DNA of 64,000 nucleotides from Gammaproteobacteria bacterium (GTDB taxonomy: Bacteria; Pseudomonadota; Gammaproteobacteria; JASBUN01): NCBI GenBank assembly GCA_030147845.1, contig JASBUN010000028.1, forward strand, positions 1-64,000. The letters are read 5' to 3'. The position numbers and the translations under genes were made by a program. The stretch's first letter is position 1. Each line of letters opens with the position of its first letter. Shown one piece after another: positions 29,476-36,388 of the stretch. The notes under the pieces were generated by a model. It was not told where the DNA came from. It searched no databases and was given only the letters and a program-made list of their open reading frames with translations.

Positions 29476-29622
29476 ATGGCAAAGCCCACTAAACAACGCG
29501 ACGATACCGAGCCAAAAATTGATCCCATTCCATTCAATGAGGCTCTCAGGCGTGCGTGGTCCGCGTCCAAGCTTAAGAAGAAAAAGGCGCAGCGCAAGCC
29601 AACCAAAAACGCCGGCCGCTAA
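29476..29622 (+). CDS. Small basic hypothetical protein
   Basis: A 48-codon frame from ATG 29476 to TAA 29622. The product is polar, with a central IDPIPFNEALRRAW stretch and a Lys/Arg-rich tail (KLKKKKAQRKP). The composition and the DPIPF-helix pattern look protein-like, but no clear ribosome-binding site precedes it and I do not recognise the family. It is convergent with the transposase remnant at 29850-30320 and may be part of the same mobile DNA. Confidence 0.4.
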   Translation: MAKPTKQRDDTEPKIDPIPFNEALRRAWSASKLKKKKAQRKPTKNAGR

Positions 29623-29849
29623 ACTCCCGGCAAGCACGGCAGAGCTGATAGCGCTGTGCGTTGCGAAATGACAAACCCATTTCCCAAACAAACTCCGAGT
29701 AGTGAAGGTGAAGCGTGACTGTGCCGTGATTTGTATGGGCTCGCCTGAGACGCTCGCATTTCGTTTCTACAACGACATCAACGAACATCAAGCCATAATA
29801 AATACTGTACGGTCTTAAGCAACTCCTTACATTCCCTCGACGCCGCGCG

Positions 29850-30320
29850 CTAGGCGGTCGGTTCACGCATGACCGCACCGATGCGGTGAGCCGTGCACCA
29901 AGCCGTCTTGTAAGTCACGCCAAGAGTACGGCGTGGTTGGTGACTGCTCATGCCGGTCGTGGACGAGCAAAGCAAGTAGACGGCCGGAAGACACTTATTG
30001 TGTGGAATTTTCGAGCGCTCGAATAGCGTGCCCATGGTCACGGTAAAAGGCTTGCGGCAATCCTTGCACTTATAGAGACCGGCGCGGCTGGATTGGCATT
30101 TCAGTCGGCAATGGTCGCCGATGACGCCACAATGAGGGCATACAGGGCCATCGGGCCGGACTCGGGTTTGCAGATATTCAGGCGCCTCGTCAGCATCGGT
30201 AAATTGGGGTTGATCGAAGATTGATTCAGCCCTAATGTATCTTCTTACCAGAGCTAAATCCTGGTTACTTGAAGTGGGTATATCTAATATACAGTCATCT
30301 AAATCAAGGTGGTGGTGCAT
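29850..30320 (-). pseudogene. Truncated IS1595-family transposase
   Basis: The frame (156 codons) holds only the N-terminal part of an IS1595-type transposase: FTDADEAPEYL, the zinc ribbon CPHCG...YKCKDC, the phrase FTVTMGTLFERSKIP and the helix LLCSSTTGMSSHQPRRTLGVTYKTAW, ending abruptly at MREPTA. Intact relatives run to roughly 300 residues with a DDE-type core, which is missing. Several normally constant positions are changed. A degraded C-terminal piece may persist around 29650-29760 on the same strand (HLHYSEF recalls the HLHRY-EF-FR end of these enzymes), but that is weak. No terminal repeats were identified. Confidence 0.8.
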
Positions 30321-30671
30321 TTCCTACTTTCCCGTTTCGCTACAGGGTATTATTCCCTCTCGATATTTATCGACGTAGATAGTTTCGTGATAGGGTTTTG
30401 TTTTTTCATTGGCAACAAATACAATTGATAAGGCATGGAGAGGCGAAGCGGACGTCGAGGAGCTCGCGATAAACGCGAGGCTGGCGAGCGAAGCAGCGAG
30501 ACCCTTAGCGCCGCCGGGTCACCGTGGTGTTTTTCAGCCGCGGGTCGGACCGGGGCGAACGGGATGCGTTGTCAGGCAAGCCGAAGGTGCAGAGGCTGAC
30601 CGGGAGGTTCCGTTGCAGCTACTGAGGGGCTCGACTCTCTATGAACTACAAAATTACAAAAGGAGAGCGTC
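30321..30671 (+). other. Leader region of the ABC transporter operon
   Basis: 351 bases without a credible gene. The first ~100 are AT-rich and probably carry the promoter. The next ~230 are GC-rich and can form local hairpins, for example CTCGCG (30463-30468... loop ATAAA ...30474-30479) CGCGAG and CACC-GT-GGTG near 30520. It does not match a riboswitch class I know. AGGAG lies 6 bases before the ATG at 30672. Confidence 0.4.
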
Positions 30672-32021
30672 ATGTCAAACCGCAAGTCAAATACCTATAG
30701 TCTCGAACGCCGCAACTTTCTTCGCACCGGCCTGGGCGTTGCAGGTGCGCTGGCGCTACCTGGTGGTTTCATAGGCCGAGCTTTCGCAGCCGATCATCCG
30801 TCTATTGGCACCTATCCGGCCGGCTCGTCGGGCGACTCGGTCTTCATTGGCATTACCGTTCCGCGCACCGGCAGTTATGCCCTGCAGGGCGAAGATGAGC
30901 TCAAAGGTTATCTGCTCGCCATCGAGCACATCAATGAAGGCAATCCGCTGATCAAGAAGATCTCGCCGAAGTCCAAGAAGGGCGTGCTCGGCAAGAAGGT
31001 CATTTATGGTGTCGCCGACTCTGCCGCCAAGCCGAACGACGCGGTGCAGGCTCAGCAGCGCTTCATTAGCGAGAACAAGGCAATACTGATGACCGGCGCG
31101 ACCTCCAGCGCGGTCGCGGTGGCGCTCAATAAGCTCGCACAGCGCGAAAAGGTGCTCTACGTTGCCGGCATTTCCGGCTCTAACGACACCACTGGCAAGG
31201 ACTGCGTGCGCTATGGTTTCCGCCAGTGCTTCTACGGACAGACTGCAGCTGCCGCCCTCGGCCCGGTTCTGGTCAAGACGTTTGGCAAGAACAAGAAAGT
31301 CGCCTACATGACGCCCGATTACACTTACGGGCACACCGTCACGAAATCGTTTCAGGATCATCTCGCTACGGCAGGCTGGAAAACAACCACCAATCAGGTC
31401 TCGCCGCTCGGCTCGTCCGACTTTTCATCGTACCTGCTCAACGTGGCTAATTCCGGCGCCGACGTGCTGATCAACGTCAACTGGGGCCACGACGCAGTAT
31501 TGTCCATCCAGCAGGCCAAGCAGTTTGGCATCCTCGACAAGATGAAGCTGGTGGTGCCGTATCAGGTGCCGTTCCTAGCCCCGCAAGTGGGCGGCGGGCT
31601 GCTGGCCGGCGTGTACGCCGCCACCGACTTCTGGTGGACGCTGGAAGACAAGTACCCGCTCGCCAAGATGTTCGTCCAGGCATTCGAAAAGAAGTACGGC
31701 TACAAGCCACAGTGGGGCGCTGAAAATGCCTACATGGAATTCGCCCTGTGGGCGGAAGCCGTGGAAAATGCCGGCAGCTTCTATCCGCCGGAGGTGATCA
31801 AGTCCTACGAAGCCGGGCGCAAGATCAATTCGCTGGTCGGAGAAGTTTCCTGGCGCGCGGCCGATCACCAGTTGATCAGACCGGTATTTATCGTCAAGGG
31901 CAAGAAACCTTCCGAGATGAGAAACAAGGAAGATTACTGGCAAGTGGTGGAAACCGTTCCCGGTCTTCCGCTGATGCAGAAGCCCGACGCGTTCGGTTGC
32001 AAGCTGGGCTCTTACACCTGA
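30672..32021 (+). CDS. ABC transporter substrate-binding protein (branched-chain amino acid type), Tat-exported
   Basis: A 449-residue periplasmic binding protein of the LivJ/AmiC/UrtA class. The N-terminus is a twin-arginine signal (ERRNFLRTGLGVAGALALP, cleavage near AFA-AD at ~37). The mature protein starts FIGITVPRTGSYALQGEDEL, typical of peripla_BP_6 proteins, and has MTGATSSAVAVALNKLA and YMTPDYTYGHTVTKSF. It heads an operon with permease and ATPase genes. The ligand cannot be told from sequence: amino acids, urea or short amides are all possible. Export of a folded binding protein by Tat is less common than by Sec. Confidence 0.88.
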   Translation: MSNRKSNTYSLERRNFLRTGLGVAGALALPGGFIGRAFAADHPSIGTYPAGSSGDSVFIGITVPRTGSYALQGEDELKGYLLAIEHINEGNPLIKKISPKSKKGVLGKKVIYGVADSAAKPNDAVQAQQRFISENKAILMTGATSSAVAVALNKLAQREKVLYVAGISGSNDTTGKDCVRYGFRQCFYGQTAAAALGPVLVKTFGKNKKVAYMTPDYTYGHTVTKSFQDHLATAGWKTTTNQVSPLGSSDFSSYLLNVANSGADVLINVNWGHDAVLSIQQAKQFGILDKMKLVVPYQVPFLAPQVGGGLLAGVYAATDFWWTLEDKYPLAKMFVQAFEKKYGYKPQWGAENAYMEFALWAEAVENAGSFYPPEVIKSYEAGRKINSLVGEVSWRAADHQLIRPVFIVKGKKPSEMRNKEDYWQVVETVPGLPLMQKPDAFGCKLGSYT

Positions 32022-32041
32022 GTACTGACCGATAGCATGGA

Positions 32042-32079
32042 TTGGCACCACAGGCGACGGTTGCCGTCTGTGGTGCCAA
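32042..32079 (+). other. Strong intercistronic hairpin between binding-protein and permease genes
   Basis: TTGGCACCACA (32042-32052) pairs perfectly with TGTGGTGCCAA (32069-32079), and an inner GACGG (32056-32060) pairs with CCGTC (32064-32068). No T run follows, so it is more likely an mRNA-stabilising or attenuating element that lets the binding protein be made in excess over the membrane subunits. Confidence 0.65.
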
Positions 32080-32130
32080 GTATGCGGCTAATCAGGCGCC
32101 ACGTCGGAGCCTCCGGAATCATATAAATCT

Positions 32131-33006
32131 ATGCTTAACTGGACTAATTTCCTCTCCCAATTATTCAATGGCCTGGTGCTGGGTGCCCTGTTGGCGCTGA
32201 TCAGCTCCGGCCTGACGATTATCTATGGCACGCTGGGTCTGCTGAATCTGGCGCATGGCGCCATGTTCATGCTCGGCGGTTATGCCGGCTACGTCGCCTA
32301 CCATGCGACCAATTCCTTCGCCCTCGCGGTGCTCGCTGCGACGCTGTTCATGCTGGTGTTTGGGATCCTTTTGGAACGGCTTGTCATTCGCTATTTTTAT
32401 GACCGGCCGGACGAGGACCAGCTTTTGGTCACATTCGGCCTTTCCATCTGCATTGTTGAAACCGTGCGCTATTTCTTTTCGAGCATGACTAAAACCGTGC
32501 CGCCGCCATCCATGTTCTCAGGCATTACCTCAATGGGTGGCGTGATATTTCCGACGTATCGGCTGGCTCTCATCGGCATCGTGGCGGTTGCGCTGCTGGC
32601 ACTGTATTTGATCCTCTACCGGACCCGGCTCGGACTGATCGTGCGCGCAGGCATCGAAGATTCGATGATGGTCGATTCCCTGGGCATTAATGTGTATCGC
32701 GTATTCATGATCGTGTTCGGCATCGGTGCGATGGCGGCGGGATTTGCCGGTATCGTGAATGCGCCGGTGGTCTCGCTTTCGCCTGGCATGGGTGAGGCGA
32801 TCCTGGTGCAGACCTTTGTTGTGGTTGTGATTGGCGGGGTGGGGTCGTTCCCCGGCGCAGTGCTCGGCGGCTTGATAGCGGGCGAAATAATCAGCCTTAC
32901 TTCGATGATCAATCCTGCCTATTCATACATCATGTTGTTCGCGGCCATGACGCTGGTTCTGGTGTTTAGACCGCGCGGTCTACTCGGCAAGAAAGGTCGC
33001 GAATGA
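32131..33006 (+). CDS. ABC transporter permease, LivH type
   Basis: A 291-residue inner-membrane permease with about eight hydrophobic helices. It has the LivH signatures LFNGLVLGALLALISSGLTIIYGTLG-type start, LNLAHGAMFMLGGY, a cytoplasmic loop GLIVRAGIEDSMMVDSLGINV (ATPase contact) and VVVIGGVGSFPGAVLGGLIAG. It pairs with the LivM part of the next gene. Stop and next start overlap (ATGA at 33003-33006). Lies 109 bases after the binding protein gene, with a hairpin between them. Confidence 0.9.
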   Translation: MLNWTNFLSQLFNGLVLGALLALISSGLTIIYGTLGLLNLAHGAMFMLGGYAGYVAYHATNSFALAVLAATLFMLVFGILLERLVIRYFYDRPDEDQLLVTFGLSICIVETVRYFFSSMTKTVPPPSMFSGITSMGGVIFPTYRLALIGIVAVALLALYLILYRTRLGLIVRAGIEDSMMVDSLGINVYRVFMIVFGIGAMAAGFAGIVNAPVVSLSPGMGEAILVQTFVVVVIGGVGSFPGAVLGGLIAGEIISLTSMINPAYSYIMLFAAMTLVLVFRPRGLLGKKGRE

Positions 33007-34874
33007 ATTTGGGGAAAACCTTCATGCAACGCCGCTATTGGATTGAAATACTGACAGCATTCTGTCTTATCGCAGCACCTTTTGTTCTCCCTTATTTCAA
33101 TGCAGCCCCCGACACAGTCAACCGTATTCTGGTCTGGGGTTTGTTTGGTATCGGTTTTGATATCCTGTTCGGCTACACCGGCTTGCTTTCATTCGGCCAG
33201 TCGGCCTTTTACGGCACCGGTGGATTCGTCGCCGCCTACCTGCTCACCCAAGCGGGCTTCCCCTACGTCATACTGGCGCTGATCATCGGCATGGTGGTAG
33301 CCGCCATTGTCGGCTACCTGATCGGACTGCTCGCCTTGCGTAGCACCGGCATTTACTTCGCCATGATTACGGTTGCCATCGCGGAGATATTTTTCTTCGT
33401 CGAGTTCAATCCCCTGTCGGCGTGGACCGGCGGCGAAAACGGACTGCCGGGCGTGCCGGCGCCGTCTCTCTACCTTGGCTTCAAAACCATCCATTTCACC
33501 AGTGGCTGGTCGCTCTATCCGTTTCTTGCGTTCGTCTATTTCATCGGCATCGTGATCGCGTTTCGCATTGTGCGCTCGCCGGTGGGGGCAATCCTCACCG
33601 CCATCCGGGAGAATCCGCTGCGTGCGGCCGCGGTGGGTCACAATGTTCAGGGCTACAAACTGACAGCATTCGTCATTGCGGCCGCCTACGCCGGTATGGC
33701 CGGTGGCCTGCTGGGTGTGATGCAGGCCTTCATGCCGCCCGACGCTTTCATGTTCGATACCTCGGGTCAGCTTGTGATGCAGACCGCTATCGGTGGCCGC
33801 GCGACGCTGTTCGGTCCGCTGGTCGGCGCCGCAGTATGGCTGTTTCTGCAGGATTTCCTGCAATCGACGCTGGGGCTGGGCGCGACATGGAAGCTGGTGC
33901 TTGGCGTGGTGTTTGTGTTGCTGGTGGTTTTCCTGCGCCAGGGCATCATCGGTGGTTTCAGGGATCTCTATTGGTTCGTCAGAAGCAAGTTGGCGACAGC
34001 ACCCGAAAAAGTGGCGACGGCTGGAAATGGGCACATGGCGACAGGAACGCAAGCTATGCGAACTCCCTTGCCCATGCGGCCGCATCGGCCGGTGCCAAAG
34101 AGCTTCAGCGGGCCGATCCTGCAAGTTACCGGCCTTACCAAACACTACGGCGGCGTACACGCCAACACCGACATCGAGTTCACCGTGAATCAGGGTGAAT
34201 TACGCGGCATCATCGGTCCGAACGGGGCCGGCAAGTCGACCTTTTTCAAAATGCTGACCTGTGAAGTACATCCCTCGTCCGGCAAGATTCTGTTCGAAGG
34301 ACGTGATATCACCGGCCTAAGCGTCACCGATGTCTGTCAACTCGGTTTAACCAAGAGTTATCAGGTCAATCAACTGTTCAATAGCCTGACGGTGCGTCAA
34401 AACCTGATCATCTCCGCTTTGGCCGAGCTGCGCGGCAAGTTCAGGCTCGACATGCTGTCCAGCGTGTCCAATACGCCGGGATTGAACGAGCAGGTAGAGC
34501 ACACGCTTGAGTTGGTCAACCTGACCGAGCGCGCCGACACGCCCGTGTCACAGCTAGCCTATGGCGAAAAACGGCGCCTGGAAGTAGGCCTGGCGCTGGC
34601 TTCTTCGCCCAGCCTGTTGTTGCTGGACGAACCGCTGGCCGGTATGAGCCCGCAGGAACGGGTCGAAACGGTCAAGCTGCTCAAGTCCATCAGTCAGGGC
34701 CGCACCATGATCATCATCGATCACGATATGGATTCACTGTTCGAGCTGGCCGAGCGCATTACCGTGCTACAGGAAGGCCGCATCCTGGTCGAAGGCACGC
34801 CGGATGAAATCAAGGGTAACGCGAAAGTACAGGAAGCGTATCTTGGTGGCGTGCATGAGGAGATCGCATTATGA
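33003..34874 (+). CDS. Fused LivM-type permease and LivG-type ATPase
   Basis: A 623-residue protein joining two subunits that are usually separate. Residues ~1-330 are a LivM permease (FGYTGLLSFGQSAFYGTGGFVAAYL, LRSTGIYFAMITVAIAEIFFF, contact loop AIRENPLRAAAVGHNV). A ~40-residue polar linker leads to a LivG ATPase from ~368: Walker A GPNGAGKST, Q-loop region SYQVNQLFNSLT, signature YGEKRRLEV, Walker B LLLLDEP and switch His in IIIDHDMD. No stop or frameshift lies between the halves, so the fusion is real and not a sequencing artefact visible here. It overlaps the genes on both sides by four bases. Confidence 0.92.
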   Translation: MNLGKTFMQRRYWIEILTAFCLIAAPFVLPYFNAAPDTVNRILVWGLFGIGFDILFGYTGLLSFGQSAFYGTGGFVAAYLLTQAGFPYVILALIIGMVVAAIVGYLIGLLALRSTGIYFAMITVAIAEIFFFVEFNPLSAWTGGENGLPGVPAPSLYLGFKTIHFTSGWSLYPFLAFVYFIGIVIAFRIVRSPVGAILTAIRENPLRAAAVGHNVQGYKLTAFVIAAAYAGMAGGLLGVMQAFMPPDAFMFDTSGQLVMQTAIGGRATLFGPLVGAAVWLFLQDFLQSTLGLGATWKLVLGVVFVLLVVFLRQGIIGGFRDLYWFVRSKLATAPEKVATAGNGHMATGTQAMRTPLPMRPHRPVPKSFSGPILQVTGLTKHYGGVHANTDIEFTVNQGELRGIIGPNGAGKSTFFKMLTCEVHPSSGKILFEGRDITGLSVTDVCQLGLTKSYQVNQLFNSLTVRQNLIISALAELRGKFRLDMLSSVSNTPGLNEQVEHTLELVNLTERADTPVSQLAYGEKRRLEVGLALASSPSLLLLDEPLAGMSPQERVETVKLLKSISQGRTMIIIDHDMDSLFELAERITVLQEGRILVEGTPDEIKGNAKVQEAYLGGVHEEIAL

Positions 34875-35569
34875 GCCTCCTGGAAGTCGAAGGGCTGCAC
34901 AGCTATTACGGCGACTCACACATCCTGTTCGATGTTTCGCTACGCGTGGAAAAGAACGAAGTGGTGGCGTTGCTGGGCCGTAACGGGGCGGGCAAGAGCA
35001 CCACCTTGAAAAGCCTGATGGGCGTAGTGACACCGCGCGCGGGTTCGGTAAAACTCGAAGGCGCCGAGTTGGCCGGCAAGAAAAGCCATGCCATCGCGCA
35101 AGCGGGCATGCAGCTCGTGCACGAAGACCGCCGCATCTTCGGCAGCCTCGATGTCGATGAAAATCTGTCGCTTGCGGCACTCACGGCGCCGAACAAATGG
35201 CCGCTCGACCGTATCTACGAAATGTTTCCGCGCCTGAAAGAGCGGCGCGGCAGTAGCGGCACCGACTTGTCGGGTGGTGAACAGCAGATGCTGGCGATTG
35301 CCCGCGCGCTGATCCGCGATCCGAAAATCATCCTGCTGGACGAACCGTTCGAAGGCCTTGCGCCGGTCATCGTACGCGACTTGATGACGGCGTGCAGGGA
35401 ACTCGCCGCAGCTGGGCAGACCATTGTCCTGGTGGAGCAGAACCTTGCGGCCACGCTGGCGCTGGCGCAACGTGTCTACATCATCAACAACGGTCATATC
35501 GTACACGAGGGCCCCTCACAGGAAATCAAGGCACAACCCGACATATTGCAGCGTTACCTGGCTGTCTGA
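34871..35569 (+). CDS. ABC transporter ATP-binding protein, LivF type
   Basis: A 232-residue ATPase with Walker A GRNGAGKST (residues ~36-44), signature LSGGEQQMLAIARAL, Walker B IILLDEPFEGLAP and switch His region replaced by the LivF-typical IVLVEQNLAATLALA, where the usual His is Asn/Gln-rich. It would pair with the LivG half of the preceding fusion. Last gene of the transporter operon; its ATG overlaps the previous stop. Confidence 0.93.
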   Translation: MSLLEVEGLHSYYGDSHILFDVSLRVEKNEVVALLGRNGAGKSTTLKSLMGVVTPRAGSVKLEGAELAGKKSHAIAQAGMQLVHEDRRIFGSLDVDENLSLAALTAPNKWPLDRIYEMFPRLKERRGSSGTDLSGGEQQMLAIARALIRDPKIILLDEPFEGLAPVIVRDLMTACRELAAAGQTIVLVEQNLAATLALAQRVYIINNGHIVHEGPSQEIKAQPDILQRYLAV

Positions 35570-35572
35570 TCG

Positions 35573-35595
35573 CCGCAGGCTAGCGGTTTGTTTTT
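35573..35595 (+). terminator. Weak terminator after the livF-type gene
   Basis: A short CCGC/GCGG stem (35573-35576 with 35583-35586) is followed by TTTGTTTTT. The stem is only four base pairs, so this is a tentative call. Confidence 0.35.
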
Positions 35596-36388
35596 CCTGC
35601 AAGGCACACCGCATAAGCCGCATGGCCGGCAGAATCTCGCCGCCGGTTTGATCTTGAACGATTGCCACTACGCCGTTTTCTGTGTCTATCCATTCACGTC
35701 GGCGGCGAAAGATTTGCTGCAACGAGGCGCGGCCATCGCGTACGGCCCGGCCGTGACACAGTCCCTACTTTGATTTCGGGCTGCACGCTGTCTCGACTAC
35801 GGTGAGCAGAGGCCGCCCGGCCGGGCGCCTTGACGTGCGCTGACGCGATCAGCGCGACCGGCCCTTTTGTCGGGTTAGCAACAAAGCCTTATTCACCAGA
35901 ACTAGCACTTGACTTTTTGCGCCAACTCGCTACGCACGAAAATTGATGCCTTGCCGCAGCCACTCGAGCGCGTGAGTTCGCCTGTCAGCGCTCTCATGGA
36001 CATGCAGGAACAACGGCTTACAGGTTGGACGGGCGTCTGTTATGCACAAGCCTGCCGGGCGTTGGCACGAATCGTGAGAAGTCCTGACGCCGTCCTTACC
36101 CTGCGCCCGAGCACTATGTCTAACTAATTGAATTACAATGGCATACCCTGCCTGATCAAATTTTAACCAATTTGTCATTTAGCCTGTATTTTTCGGCATC
36201 CGATGCGTTAAATCGCAGTTCATCCACAGACTTATCCACAGGATTTGTGGATAACCCGCGAATCGAAAACAGCGAGAGCGAGTTAGGTGCTAACACTTAA
36301 GAAACCACATGAGGTTTGGCGCCTAATCAGATTCGTCGAGCGTCCGCTCGGCGCGCGTTGCGGTTATTTGATGCTAAAGTAGCGCGCC
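35596..36388. other. Long gene-free region before priA
   Basis: About 790 bases with no convincing gene. The first 300 bases are GC-rich. From ~36120 to 36210 the DNA is AT-rich (for example TGATCAAATTTTAACCAATTTG), then three DnaA boxes (36220-36254) and a small palindrome GTTAG-GTG-CTAAC (36282-36294). A minus-strand frame at 35930-36178 has a faint LuxR-helix look but is too short and degenerate to call. Confidence 0.5.
36220..36254. promoter_or_regulatory. Cluster of three DnaA boxes upstream of priA
   Basis: TCATCCACA (36220-36228, one mismatch), TTATCCACA (36232-36240, perfect) and TGTGGATAA (36246-36254, perfect on the other strand) sit within 35 bases, next to AT-rich DNA. This could regulate priA, titrate DnaA or mark a replication-initiation site. 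Confidence 0.7.

Noticed and set aside
30440-30660. Glycine, ykkC/guanidine or cobalamin riboswitch before the ABC operon
   Set aside because: Phrases such as GTCAGGCAAG recall parts of the glycine aptamer, but the core motifs and their order are missing.
35930-36178. Remnant of a LuxR-type helix-turn-helix gene on the minus strand
   Set aside because: Only a short stretch (ALEWLRQGI) looks similar; there is no full domain and no continuation in the same frame.
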